From Spinellus fusiger (lineage: Eukaryota; Mucoromycota; Mucoromycetes; Mucorales; Phycomycetaceae), in NCBI GenBank assembly GCA_025094145.1, contig JALLLS010000032.1:186001-250000 (forward strand): 64,000 bases of DNA, read 5' to 3'. Shown here in pieces: positions 49,439 to 61,154 of the stretch (its first letter is position 1; each line of letters begins with the position of its first letter). The notes under the pieces are model-generated. The model saw nothing but the letters and a program-made list of their open reading frames with translations. It had not been told where the DNA came from and searched no databases. Position numbers and translations under genes: made by a program.

Positions 49439-50563
49439 TTTCCCAAGATGGATTTCATCTGTTTGTTATATGAGTCCAATGCCTCTCCTATTTTGTTCCC
49501 TTTATACCAACCCTATTACCTAATCTTGCCCCCTTTCTCTCCATCTCTCTCTGTTGATCCCTTATCATCTTGTAATATTCTATTTCCTCATTGTTATTAA
49601 TAATATACAAAACATGCAAATAACAACTTTGTTACTATTGTTATTATTGTTACTATTGTTACTATTGTTATTGTTATTATTATCAGTATTATCAGTATTA
49701 TCAGTATTATCAGTATTATTATTTAGAGTGTCATTTATTATTATTTAATTTAGACTCATAAAGCAAAATAGAAAGAGCTAGGCAGGGTCCATTCATAGAA
49801 GCAGCAACAGAAAATACACATCAGCAGTGGAATACAAGAGGAGTCTGTACACAAGTGAGCTGGGTTGAATCATTCAGCATCCCTATATCCCAGTCACAAT
49901 GACTGCTTTCTATTGTAAGCAGGCGGTAAAAAAGAAAAAGAAAAAAAAGAAAAAAAGAATAAATTTTTACTGATGGTTTCTAGGCGGAGTCATTTACAAA
50001 AGTTATAAATAAAGGGAATTTCCTTGCCTTTGCCTTTCTTTTCTTTATACCTGACATGACCTGAAATGTGAGCACAGAAGAATCTCTGTAGTAAAAGCCC
50101 CTTTCTTATCTCTTTGGAGAGAGTGAGGAGTGGATACGGTGGGAGTGACTAGACCTAATCTGTGTATGTTCACAAGTCATATCAAGCCTGAACAATGACT
50201 TCTTCTCTATGGGTAAAGTGTTGGAATCCTTGAGCTAAGGTTGCAGACTTGTCTGTGGCTGGTGTTCGGACAAAGACGCTTTGCTTTGAAGAGTCACTTT
50301 GATATATTCCTGTGCCTACAATAGCTACTACGTGGCTTTGATTGATGGCCAAACCATATCATCGATATTCTCTTGTCTTTTAACTACCAATGAAATGAAA
50401 ATAATAAAATACATCATCTCCTGTAAAGGGTCTATCTTTTTCTTCTTTCTTTATGGGGACCGTCAATCGTGAGCACAAGGGTGTGTTTCTTTATAGATCA
50501 CCTTGTTCTTTATGGCTGTGAGAATAGAAAAGCAGAGGTTTATTGGGTAGAGCCACAAGTTCT
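49439..50563. other. Convergent intergenic region between transporter and SEY1
   Basis: Both neighbours end here. It holds a TTA/TTG microsatellite with ATCAGTATT repeats (49627-49735) and A-rich runs near 49930-49960. Small open frames lack motifs, so no gene is called. Confidence 0.5.
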
Positions 50564-53500
50564 CTATGAAGTATGCATCTTTTCTTTTTTATCAGGCACA
50601 GTGTCCCGTACTATTTCTACACCTTCTGCCACTCGTTCCTTTGCCATTCTTGCTGCTTCTCCCGCTACTGCTGTAATAATACGCTCAAGAGGCCCCCACA
50701 GATTAAGAGCATAGACTACATAGCCACCAGAAATACAAATAACAAAGAGGAAGAGATAGATGGGACTCTTGATCACTGCTATAAACTCATTCCAGCCCAG
50801 TGCAATAAGAACAACAATTAGCCACATTGGTATTTTGGCAGTTGTAGCTACTACTGATCGCTTGGCTTCCAGATAGAATGCATCGGATTCACGCTTGAAG
50901 CGATTTGTGATATCAATCTGTTTTCCTTCTGTTAACACAGTTAGCGACTGTTCAAAGTCAAAGTCTTCACTTGACTCCACCGAGAACCCTTCTTCTTTGC
51001 TCAATTGAATTTTAGAGAACAAAGGAATAAGCGTCAATGCCTTTTGTAAAAGAAGTAACTATGAGTACACTGCAGAGAGAAAGGGGGTGTCTTACATCGT
51101 CTCTGGCACGCTTAAAGTGGGCATCAATATCATCTGAGGGCTTCCAGACACGAGGCAGGCCATGTTCATCGTATCTGAACTTTTCTTCAAATCTAAGGGC
51201 GCATGAGTATGACTCGTCTCTTTCTATGGATCTCTTTACCTTGAGCGAAGTTTCAACAGAAGCATAGTATCTGCCAATTCCTCATCAATCTTTTTACGCA
51301 GCACAGTCCAGGCCTGTTGCTGGAGCTGTGTACGAGAAGCCTTGAGTTCTTCTGACGAGGAGTTGAAGCCTGCAAGACACACACTCTCTCTTTAGTATGC
51401 TTGTTATCTCTACACAGTCTCTTTCTTCTTCTCACTTTCTGCCTTTTGTGTCAACACCTTTTCACCATTCTTCACTGTGCTCTGATAGGCTTGGAGGATG
51501 GTGTGCCATGTGTCAGGATGAGGGTTGTTCAGTGCCAAGGAGATGGGTTCTGACAGTTCATTCTCCACTTGTTTCTACAGTCGCCACGGTGAATCCTTCT
51601 TCTTTCCTCTCTCTTCTTTCTACACCCACTTACAGACAATGCCTTGCTCATCTTTCTAAACTCCTCAGCACGCGCACGACTCGATGCCTCTGCAAACTCC
51701 TCTTCTAGCAAACTATGTTCATGGGTATAGGACCAGTCTGTCTCGGATAAAATGATGGCTACACGGAGCAGGGTCAGTGTCTCTCTCCTATTCTCTTATT
51801 CTCTTTCTCGCCTTACCTTTGGCTCCATCCACAAAGTAGTCATTGGCTGCCTTTAAGCTGCTCTCCACAACATGGGCAAAGTTATAAGAAGGCTTTGCCA
51901 GCTCAGTTTTAATACTCTCGTCAAACATAGCCATGGCCTTTTTGTGTAAGTTTTTGAGTTGTCCCACACAATACACATTCAGTTGTGTATTGAGTTTAGT
52001 GAGCATGTCAGCGCGTTTCTTTTGATACACCGCCTGATGGTACCGAGATGCATTCTTGTCGAATGTCTCGAGGGCTTCACTCCGGATCTTGAGCATCTGT
52101 TCACCCAAGTCAGGCAGTGTCTGACCCTTTTCCAGTACAGGAGATTTGAAGGCATTGATGTGGGATAAAAAGATCTCATAAGCAGCCTAGGAAGAAGAAG
52201 GAACAAAGGTGAATACGAAAAAGAAAGAGTCCTCTTTTTACAGCAACACCACTTACATTGGAGATTTCATCACAACGGTACTGAGCCAGTAACTCTTGCT
52301 GTGTAGGCAAATCAAGATCTTTGTTGGTAAGAATGGTATCCCAAATGCCAGAAGCATAGATGTGGTAGCCATCAGCAGGAATGCGTTTGTGATATTGAGG
52401 ACGGAAGACATAGTTTTCATTCTGAGGATCATTGAATCTATCAATGCCAAAAGAAAAAAAAGAAAAAAGAAAAAAGAAAAAAAGAGTTAGGGATCCGGGA
52501 TTCTTTTTCTTTTTCTTTCATGGTGTTGCTATTGTTGGGGATATCTACCTTTTGCGCAGTTGGGCTACTTCTTCATCAAACTTCTCTGGCAAAAGCACCT
52601 TGTGAGGAAGACCTGTGTACATGAAATCAAAGTAATCGTGGATCTTACAGTCTTCCAATCCTTCAGGCTATTCTCAATGTTAACGTGCATAAGAAAAAGA
52701 AAAAGAAACACGGGTCCAACGCTTCATCATTGCCCATGTTGCCCATGTTGCCCATTTGAACTTGCCTTTGATACACCAGCCCAGATCTTCTCGAGATCCG
52801 CTTGGAGAGTCTTTGATAGATTGGCAAGAGGGGTGGCACCTACATGATCACGAATGACAATCAACAGTAGGGTTTTCTCCTTTCTATCCATCCACATCTC
52901 CCCTATCAGAAACACATTTTTCTCTTTCTTTCTCTTTCTCTTTCTTTCTTTACCTCTTTTGATTCTGGAAGAGCTGCAAGTTCACCTCAAACACAGTCTT
53001 CAATAAACCCATATTGGCTCCGTGGTACAGCCCCACTTGATGCTCCCACAAGTTCAGAATAATGACTTCACTGGTGGCCATTGAAAACAGTGCGGACTTT
53101 CTCTCAAAGTCCTGGTCTTCACCACGCTCACGTCCATCGGTGCCTTCCACATCCATCACCACAACATGCATGCCCCTGCCACGTGATATCCAAATACCCT
53201 TTGTTGTTTGACTGCGCTGTGTTTCGTCCATCACATCAAAGGAGGTACCAAACAGTTTGTTGAGAAGTGTGCCTAGTAAGGGGTATAGGTAGGTGGATTA
53301 TAGGTAGGTAAGAAAAAAGACGGTCCTGGTGAGTCTCTTTTATGCCTTATGCCCTGGAAATCCATAGAGTATAGAGTATAGAGTATAGAGTAGAGATAGA
53401 TAGAAAGAGAGGAGGGAGAGGAGGGAGAGGGGCTTACTTTTGCCAGTGCTCTGTGATCCAAAAACAGCTACGACGTTGTATTTGAAGCCAGCCTCAGCCA

Positions 53501-53773
53501 AACCCCACTGGCTCATGTACTCGGGTAAAGACTCACTGAACGCGTCTGTCAGTGATGGAGAGAACCCAGGAACACAACTTACGTGAACTTTTGTTCCTCG
53601 TCAATGATCTGAAGACGCTTGATAAGCCCTGTATCATGGTCCCAGTCCTTTATGGTAGAGGCTGTAGGACTGGTTGCTTCTGGTACTGTTTCTTGTGCAT
53701 TGTTGGTAGGTATGGCTGTGGCTGTAGTGGCTGTGGCTGTAGTGGTGGTGGGAGTGTCAGCTACGGATTCCAT
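50564..53773 (-). CDS. SEY1: SEY1, atlastin/RHD3-type dynamin-like GTPase of the ER, 12 exons
   Basis: Sey1 mediates homotypic fusion of ER tubules. Minus-strand exons: 53773-53583, 53535-53438, 53272-52954, 52883-52766, 52667-52549, 52437-52257, 52186-51817, 51758-51634, 51574-51436, 51369-51240, 51192-51096, 51040-50564; 2,364 bases, 787 residues, close to the yeast length. The GB1/RHD3 GTPase has the P-loop FGSQSTGKS (residues 89-97), the switch-I region [29 protein letters not shown] and the nucleotide-base motif IVIRDHVG. A long helical region follows ([20 protein letters not shown]). Two hydrophobic segments near residues 695-740 ([40 protein letters not shown]) form the hairpin anchor, then an amphipathic tail. 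The N-terminal 45 residues are Thr/Ala-rich. One intron is of GC-AG type. Confidence 0.95.
52668..52765 (-). other. GC-AG intron in SEY1
   Basis: On the minus strand the exon ends TCAAAG, the intron starts GCAAGT and ends GAGAATAG, and the next exon begins CCTGAAGG. Splicing gives [20 protein letters not shown], the family sequence, with no frame change. Confidence 0.8.
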
Positions 53774-55641
53774 TTTTGTGTAGCGTAGGAGAAGTAGGTT
53801 TTGTTATAAGAGTTCACTCGAACAGAGGTTTGCAGGATAGAAAGATGGAAGGATAGAAGGATAGAAGAATAGAAGGATAGAAGAATATAAATAGGCTCAA
53901 GTGTCTCCCTTTCTTGTGGATATCTCCCCCAGACAGTGCTTTTGTAGTGAGAAGAGTGTAAAGAAGAACAAAAGAAAAGGGAAAAGTGCAATGTGAATAG
54001 AAATAAAAAAGAGGGCTTTGGGCTGGAACGGGGCAAAAGAAGGAAGGAAAGATCCGAGATGTTGACGTCACTCGTATGTCCTGAGCCATTGAACCATGTG
54101 AGTGACACTCCTGATTCCTATTTCTTTAGTTGTCAGTGAAGAATAGGAGAATTCATCTCCAGTGTGTTTGTTGCCACTTGTAAGTTGCTTATAGGCTGTT
54201 GATTGGCTGTTGATTGGCTGTGGGAGATACACTAGAATGACTTATCAGTAGGTACCAGTCTCTCTTCTCTTTTCTCTCTTCTCTTCTCTTCATCTACATT
54301 ACAATAGGCACCGCCCAACAGTGACTCTTCCTCATTATAAACAACACTGCAGATACACTCTTTATTTTTCATTTTATTATTTTTCATTGGATAAACATTC
54401 ATCCCAAGAGAATAGTTTGATAATATTGCTCTAATGTGAACGGAAGAATCATCCTAAATATTCCTAATCCGTTGTCTATCGAGCCCAAAAAGTGGATTCT
54501 GGGAGACCAGAGTGGCAAAAGTGTGACGTGGAATTATTCAAAGAATCAGTCACGCTTGCTAAATGGGTCTCTCATAAAGAGAGAGGGGCGCGTCCACACA
54601 ACGGCTCTTTATATAAGCATCGACGGAGATCCAATAGATAGGAGATGAAATAAGCAGGAATCAAACTCAGTGTCTGTCTTTTTCTCTGTGGATGCGTGTT
54701 ACCTTTGAATCCCAAGAAAGGACATTTCCTCTATCCTGTCTCTGTTGCAGCATCAACTGATTAGGAAATGTCTTTATTACCAACACCATGGGCTTCTCTT
54801 TTCATCACTCTTCTCTTTTGATCATTATCACTCTTCTATCCAATAGGAGACACTGTCCTATCCAATAGGAGACACTGTCTAATACCGGGGCCACTGGAGT
54901 GTTATAGAAAGAATGTCAAAGAAGCAACGGGTCATTAGAAGTATCTCTTTCTTTATGACACGTTTCTTTTTTAGTTTACATTTCCGTAAAGAAACCTAAA
55001 CCTTATCTTCACTAGGAAATGAATGGTTCATCCTCTAATGGAGGATGAGGATGAGGGGGTTCTACATTGGAAGCATGAAACTGTTTCTTATTGCATGGAG
55101 GGTTCTGGAGGCTGCATTGATCGATAGCTGAGACTGTTTCTGATCCTATACGCAGTCCATCCTACTGCTGCAGTAGAGTGTCTTTGGAAAGAGGCAGCTG
55201 AAGAATGGAAGAGGCACTGCATTGTCCCCATCATAGAACCGTGTTGCTATGGGTGTTGTTCCTATCTAGTGGTGGCTCTGATGGACATTTCTATGATACT
55301 GCCAGTAACAGATGGAGTCCGTGATAAAGGCAGACACACGGGATGAGCATCCCATGGAGACTCCTTCTATCAACCTGTCACGAGAGAATCCTATCTATAG
55401 GCTGGCAAATGGAGATACATTTCTACTAATAAGAAAGAACAGCCTCATCTCCTGGTGTGTATGTCTATTTCTATTCGTACATTCAAGTCCATATCTCGTG
55501 AATATCCCATGAATACCTCCTGAATATCGTGTTTTTATCATTTTATCATTTTATCATTTTATCATTTTATCATTTTATCATTTTATCATTTTATCATTTT
55601 ATCATTTTATCATTTTATCATTTTATCATTTTATCATTTTA
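53774..55641. other. Intergenic region, mostly repeats and short frames
   Basis: Holds the SEY1 promoter side with AGAATAGAAGGAT repeats (53836-53886), a CTTCTC run (54263-54290), a TACACACC-family terminus (55449-55461) and the ATCATTTT tract. Open frames at 54436-54648 and 55312-55512 lack recognisable motifs. Confidence 0.45.
55449..55461 (-). mobile_element. Isolated terminus of the TACACACC TIR family
   Basis: CTCCTGGTGTGTA is identical to the 13-base tip of the TIR seen at 981 and 41301. Upstream sequence (TATAGGCTGGCAAATGGAGA) only vaguely resembles the element interior. It is either a fragment or a chance match. Confidence 0.4.
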
Positions 55642-55658
55642 TCATTTTATCATTTTAT
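55529..55658. repeat. ATCATTTT 8-mer tandem repeat
   Basis: About 16 almost perfect copies of the 8-mer ATCATTTT lie just beyond the 3' end of the SMN gene and reach its last codons (stop at 55642). Confidence 0.95.
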
Positions 55659-56464
55659 TAATATAGATAAAGAAATAGACTTTTATTCCTATGGACACAT
55701 CATTATTTCTTATGCATCTGCGCCTATTCATCTGTAAATAGAAGACGACACGGAATAGGCCTACCTGATAGAGTCCAGTGTAATAACCAGCATAATACCA
55801 AGACATCATCAGATTGGATAGATCTTCCTGCTGTTCTTCTAGTAAAGAGAGAGATGGAGAGAGAGACCTAAGTATCTTCTTCATTGACAAGGGGTGTGCC
55901 TATTTACCAGCAGAAAAGAGCCGTTGTTCTGTCCGCGTAGGTGGGACGGGTAAAGAGGCAGCTACTGAGGCAGGTGTTTGTGCTGGTCTAGGTCTACCAC
56001 GACTGGTCTTTTGTTTTGGTTTCATGCTTACACCCTCTGTGTTCTTTGCACTGATAGAGTTAAGGAAGAGTCGGGCATACAAGGCACACTTTACATGCTA
56101 GACTTGTACAGTTGTTTGGACTGTTTGGGCTGTTTGAGTTGCTTTGTTTTGACATTACCAAACGGAGGTGGTGAACCCTTTGTCTCACCAAACTGTCTCT
56201 ATAGACAATAGACACAGATAAACCAAATGGAAAAGAAAGGAAAAGAAAGGGATAGTGGTTGTTATTACTTTGTATTCGTCCATAGCACTGTCCCAATGAG
56301 CAATGAGCTCAGTGTCGTCCCAAACATCGTCTCTCTAAAAGCGCAATAAGTCTCTCTCTCTCTCTATAGAATTATTCTGTTACATTTCCGTCACCCAGTG
56401 TGAAGATGGTTTCTCCTACAGATGGTAGATAGTCACTCTTGTCTTTGTGAGTGTCATTGGCCAT
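55642..56464 (-). CDS. SMN (survival motor neuron) homologue, short fungal form
   Basis: SMN with Gemin2 assembles the Sm ring on spliceosomal snRNAs. Minus-strand exons: 56464-56384, 56334-56269, 56198-56095, 56050-55908, 55838-55765, 55731-55642; 558 bases, 185 residues. The Gemin2-binding helix is clear near residues 28-49 (RDDVWDDTELIAHWDSAMDE). A C-terminal YG box is clear near residues 133-155 (LSNLMMSWYYAGYYTGLYQ), the oligomerisation motif. The part in between is Lys/Gln/Pro-rich and I see no Tudor domain, as in the short fission yeast protein. The last 29 residues after the YG box, reaching into the AT-rich repeat, are uncertain; reading through the last intron leads to the same end. 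Confidence 0.88.
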
Positions 56465-56978
56465 GGTCTAATGAGTAGAGCCACTCACAAGAGATAAAAC
56501 AGTAGAGTTCAATGAAGCAGAAACATATTATTGACACTCCGACACATCTATATTCTTTAGAATGGCTATGGGTGGATGTATGAATAGACAGATAAACTGA
56601 TGGATGGATGGATGGATGGATGGATAAGATACATTGAGATCCTTCATCACCCTCCTATTCTTTTGGATAGAACCAGAATGATAAAAAAACAACAGGGTTT
56701 CTATATTTTCATAGTCTATTATTCCTTATAAGGCAATGGTACTATTATAATGCATAATTGTCTAATCCGATATCATAATAGCATAATCGAATAAATAGGA
56801 TTTGGGTTATTTTATTTTAAAATACAAGTAAATATAAATATAAATATAAATATAAATATAAATGTGTGTGTGGGTGTATGTGTGTATAAACATGAGACAT
56901 GGCTCCATTGGTCATATGTAGAGTAAAAAAAAAGACACCACCCAATGTTAGTATCAGCATGGATGTGTCTTGAGGTGT
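56465..56978. other. Intergenic region with short repeats
   Basis: Contains GGAT repeats (56600-56622), ATAAAT repeats (56829-56862) and a GTGTGTATGT stretch (56865-56885). No gene is seen. Confidence 0.55.
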
Positions 56979-58005
56979 CTAAACAATCTCGTGGGTGTCA
57001 AAGGTGTCCAGAGTGTCTTGTCTCTCTGGCATAACGGCTAGTTTCCAATGCTCGTCAAATAGTTTCTGTGTTCGATACTTTTCATAATAGTAACTATGGG
57101 TTCTATCCCTAAAGAGCTGTCTGTTTCCAAAGAGTAAATGAACAAGAGACATCACATTACTGCTGTCGGCATCAACATCTTCTTTCCGTATTGCACTCTC
57201 TGCATGGCATAGGGCGGACACAGACAGTGGCATTTGATCCATGTAATCCTTGACCCTTCTCATGTCCTCCTCCCCACGAGACACCCTCTCAAGCCATGCA
57301 GTGTAATCTTTTAAACTTCTCCAAGTGGGAATGTAGTTGATCTCATCAGGAACACACCAGCTTAGAAAGTCTTCTTCTCTTGTGTTGATCCATTCTGTGC
57401 CATACAGAGGCAGCTGGTGGTGATCGATAAAGGATTCACGCAATATGGCCTGTGTTTCCTTGAGTTGTGTGTCTGATAGCAGGTCCTTCTTTCCTAGGAC
57501 AGGAATCACAGAGACACAACGAGCCAGCCTTCGCAGGAAGAAGAGCTGGGCTGGATCCAAGTCTGTTATGGTGGAGGTGATAAAGTAAAGACAGGCATGG
57601 ATGCGGGTGTCGAGAGCCTTTGGATTTCTCTTTGCTTTTAATTGCTATAAAAGTGTGTCAATGGACATGTGTTGATGGCTGAGCATAAAGACCTACCTCC
57701 ATCCAGAACTTGTTGAACTGGTGCTCCATGTATTTCTCGGTATAACGTGCCTGGTTGCCAAGAATAGCCCCTTCAAATCCAGGAGTATCAATCCAGTTGA
57801 CGATGGTAGCACCCTGTTGATCTCGCAGATGGAGTTGGGTTGTGGAGAATAGATCGAATTGGGCCTGTCTCTGTGGACACTGGCTGGAGATAAGACTTCC
57901 ATTGGCCTCCAGAGTGTGTAGTAGAGTGTTTAGAAAGGTCGTCTTTCCAGCCCCCGGTGTGCCAAGGACAAGAACGTTATAGGTGGACTTTTCTCTACAA
58001 GTCAT
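56979..58005 (-). CDS. Septin-like GTPase, divergent
   Basis: Two minus-strand exons, 58005-57697 and 57644-56979, give 324 residues. The G1 motif is GTPGAGKTTF (residues 14-23), G3 is DTPGFEG (about residue 73), and G4 is GKKD in VIPVLGKKDLL, in the position of septin AKAD. The flanking phrases, YTEKYMEHQFNKFWMEV and RIHACLYFITSTITDLDPAQ followed by LFFLRRLARCVSVIPVL, follow the septin order. There is no basic N-terminal helix and no C-terminal coiled coil, and the segment after G4 is poorly conserved. It could be a divergent septin or a member of the wider septin/paraseptin class. Assembly into filaments is not implied. Confidence 0.75.
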
Positions 58006-59242
58006 TTGTTAATAAAGAAGAATGGAAAATGCACAAACAAAGAAAGAGGCAAAAAAGAAGAAGAAAAAAAGAAGATAAAAAATGGGAAGAAAGAAAACAA
58101 ACAAAAATCATCCATTCATGTTTATTTTTATAGATTTTTCATTCTTTCTCTGTGCATTTATAGGCAATGGTTTCTTGTCTATATGGAGTCATCTGTGGAT
58201 GTATACGGCAATCGGTGGCCATCTCTCTATGTATATATATCTATGTATATCTATGTCTATGTCTATATCTATGTCTATGTCTATATCCAATGTCTATGTC
58301 TATATCCAATGTCTATGTCTATGTCTATATCTATGTCTATGTCTATATCCAATGTCTATGTCTATATCCAATGTCTATGTCTATATGTCTATATCTAATT
58401 TCCATATCCAATGTCCATATCCAACGTCCATATCTAATTTCCATATCTAATTTCCATATCCAATGTCTATAAATAAAAGCACAAGCATAAACATAAATGC
58501 TTCTGCCTGTATGCATGTCGCCATGTAGGCTACGTCAAAAAGGAATAAAATAGACCAGTGAGCCCATGGACTCCAACTCCTACAGCCATAAAACTCCATG
58601 GACCAATGGCATATCCCAACAGATAAGAGCAGCAGAGGGTATTGGCAAGTTGACTATCAATTCAGCTGTCAAGGGTTTATGCAGTAGAAGAGGGTTGTGT
58701 TTTATGGGACATTTCCTTCTCCTTCCGCCGTAGTATTGTTTCACTCTACTACTGCTTACTGGGAATCCGGGTGCAAGTAAGAAGCTCTGACATTGCCTAT
58801 GATGAATGGCCATGGAAGAAGGATTAGTTGGCTGTGTTTCTGTACAGTGTCCATTTCTTGCTGTGAGGATATTCCCCTCTCTAACAGCCTCCTTTCGTCT
58901 TGTAGTTTTGTAGTTTTGTAGTTTTGTAGTCTTGCACTCTTGCACTCTTGCACTCTTGTACAGATCACTGGATCGATCGATGGATTGACTGTAGATGATG
59001 TGGAGAAGAATGACAATGATCTCATATGTGTCTTGTGTCTGCTCAGAAACAGTAAGGACAAACGTTCTTCCTGCCTATTCTATAGTCATCCGTCTATTCA
59101 TCCTGTCCATTGGCGTCATTTATACCCTTGCATTGTTTGTAAACCAATGAAAAATGCATGAGAAGATGACCCATTGTGCTGCCTTTAGAATTCATCAAGT
59201 GGCAAAATTCTTTCTTTTTCTTTTCCTACCTTCTCTTCTCTT
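58006..59242. other. Intergenic region with a long TCTATG-type repeat
   Basis: Lies between divergent genes. Besides the repeat at 58222-58470 it holds an A-rich leader next to the septin-like gene and short TTGTAG/TTGCACTC repeats (58903-58958). Small frames show no motif. Confidence 0.5.
58222..58470. repeat. Degenerate tandem repeat of TCTATG / TCCATATCCAATG
   Basis: Repeats of TATGTC and ATATCCAATGTC type run for about 250 bases and drift from TCTATG units to CCATATCTAATT units on the right side. Open frames across it are a by-product of the period. Confidence 0.9.
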
Positions 59243-60257
59243 ATGGACATTAACCAAATTCTTTCTCTGCTAAAAGTAAGCCTATTGCTCTTGTAACAGC
59301 CCCCTCCCATTGATTATTTCAGACATTCCCGCCTGCACAGACAGAGGGTCGTCAGGCCTTGTCGTTTATACCAGCAGTGCAAGAGCAGGCACCTATACCG
59401 GCTGCCATTGACCTGGCAATGATTGACCAAGACGTGATTGAGCAAGTGCGACACGAGTACTGGGCTCGGCAGCAGCAACAGCATGAACAGTTCCAACAGC
59501 ATGAACAGTTCCAACACCACCAGCAACACCACCAGCCACTACCAGAAAACTCCCTTGACACTCAACTCACTGCTCTCTGTAAAGCCACCTCCGTCACTCC
59601 TGAAGTATTGGAAGCCATAGTCCGTATGGTCAAAGAAACAGACCTTTTACACACACTACGCATAATGAAAACAAGACAGGCAAGTCCACTCTGCTACGTG
59701 TCTGCCAATACCAACCCACCACTGCTTAGGACAGAAAAGAACAGGAGCTCTTTGAACAGAGAGAGCAGATCCACGCAAGACATCAAAAAGAGAGAAATGC
59801 TATGTTTGCCAAGTAATCCCGTCGCCCTTTAATGTTCTATTCACAGTCTTAGAGAACTCATAGGCCAAGCAGATCCACACCAACAAACAGCACTGGAGCA
59901 TAAAATACAGTCAGAACTGTACCGTATGGATCGCCATGTTCTGCAGACCATGGACAAAGAGACACAGTACCAACAACGCACCCTTGAAAAGGTAATGATA
60001 CGAGTCATTATAATAGGGGTGGAAGAAGAGATGTCTTTCTTCTTTTTGAGGGGTGATTTCTTAAAGACGAGTGGATGAAGAAGAATGCCTCCACTACCTC
60101 CACCTCCACCTCCACCTCCACTAACATCAATAACCCTATGAATAACCCCTATGAATAGCGTAAAGTGCCTTTCTTTAAAGTGACTGATAAGAAGGAAGAC
60201 ATGATACTGCAGCAAAAGATCATCTCTCTCTTACTGGACATGATTGATGAAGAATAA
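59243..60257 (+). CDS. Uncharacterised Gln/Glu-rich helical protein (possibly DUF2458-like)
   Basis: Exons 59243-59275, 59323-59679, 59730-59812, 59847-59991 and 60159-60257 sum to 717 bases, 238 residues. The frame is kept through all joints, so the gene looks real. Residues about 68-90 are Gln/His-rich. The middle (VTPEVLEAIVRMVKETDLLH) leads to a charged helix DRKEQELFEQREQIHARHQK and a helical end with VPFFKV and MILQQKIISLLLDMIDEE. The E-Q-R/H-x-x-E-R helix is reminiscent of the fungal DUF2458 family, but I am not sure. The second intron is GC-AG. It ends 75 bases from the SEC62 stop in convergent orientation. Confidence 0.78.
59680..59729 (+). other. GC-AG intron in the uncharacterised helical protein gene
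   Basis: The donor is GACAG|GCAAGT and the acceptor TGCTTAG. It joins MKTRQ to DRKEQELFEQ without frame change; no GT donor nearby would do so. Confidence 0.7.
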
Positions 60258-60332
60258 TAATATAATAATAAACAAGTCTTCTTCAGTCTTCATCCGTCCT
60301 ATTTCGTCCGTCCATGGTCGTACTGGTCCTTT

Positions 60333-61154
60333 TTATTCAGCCTTACTGGCCTTTTCTTTCTTGGCATCCCAGTCCCACACAGGCACAAAGCTCTCCAAGA
60401 CACCACAGTCTGCAAACAGATTGGGGAACAGCCAGAATCCACGAGGAAGCACTACCAAGGAAATGACATAGAGAACAAGACGCACAGCAGCAATGCCAAA
60501 AAAGACACCCAGCAGACCCAGCACAGCAATGCTCAGGTACCAGACACCCACACGCAATGTGTAGGGCCACAGAGGGAACAAGACAGCAGCAAGAATCGTA
60601 GCCACAAGACAGGCAGCTCCCACATACAGCTTGAACTGGGATCCCTCCCATACCCACATATAATAGCTGTCCTCTTTGACTTCCTGCACTGTGTTGGGCT
60701 GTAGCATACGGGGTGTGCCTTTGCCACCAATGCTATCTCCACGATCCACATGGAGAATGAATCCATGGCGGCCCAAATCATTCAACACAGCATGGGCCTG
60801 TTCTCTTTCTGTTAGAGGGGCTTCTTTGGTGACGAGTTTTCCGTAGTTCTCCTTGAGCAGAGCGTTCATGGCACTTTTGCCTGTTTTCCCGTATGAGTTT
60901 ATGCAAACAAGAATAGAATAGAATAATAATAATAATAAAGAGAGAGAGAGAGAGAGAGACGCTCTTTGCTTACCTTTGAAGTAGTCAACACGCTTGCCAT
61001 TGAACACTCCCTGACGTGCCTTGAGCCCGGATTTCTTTACATCTTGTAAATACTCTGCTGTGGATTTCAACAACAGAGGAGCAGCATTGGCATCTTTCAA
61101 TTCAATTGTCACTGGTGCGTCGTGATTGCAGTTGGGGCCGTGGACATGACTCAT
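60333..61154 (-). CDS. SEC62: SEC62, ER post-translational translocation subunit
   Basis: Sec62 works with Sec63 and the Sec61 channel in post-translational import into the ER. Minus-strand exons 61154-60974 and 60880-60333 give 242 residues. The cytosolic N-terminal domain includes FNGKRVDYFKGKSAMNALLK and NDLGRHGFILHVDRGD. Two membrane segments follow near residues 150-205 (LYVGAACLVATILAAVLFPL; YLSIAVLGLLGVFFGIAAVR). A conserved stretch FWLFPNLFADCGVLESFVPV and a Lys-rich end (KKEKASKAE) close the protein. The intron carries an AG microsatellite. All of this fits the family in order and length. Confidence 0.93.
   Translation of the reverse strand: MSHVHGPNCNHDAPVTIELKDANAAPLLLKSTAEYLQDVKKSGLKARQGVFNGKRVDYFKGKQRASLSLSLSLLLLLFYSILVCINSYGKTGKSAMNALLKENYGKLVTKEAPLTEREQAHAVLNDLGRHGFILHVDRGDSIGGKGTPRMLQPNTVQEVKEDSYYMWVWEGSQFKLYVGAACLVATILAAVLFPLWPYTLRVGVWYLSIAVLGLLGVFFGIAAVRLVLYVISLVVLPRGFWLFPNLFADCGVLESFVPVWDWDAKKEKASKAE

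Noticed and set aside
54436..54648. Open frame with GDQSGKS resembling a P-loop
   Set aside because: The motif lacks the spacing and hydrophobic strand of a P-loop, and there is no ATG in a good context.
58222..58470. CRISPR-like or coding appearance of the TCTATG repeat
   Set aside because: Units are contiguous with no unique spacers; the Tyr/Val/Ser frames follow from the period.
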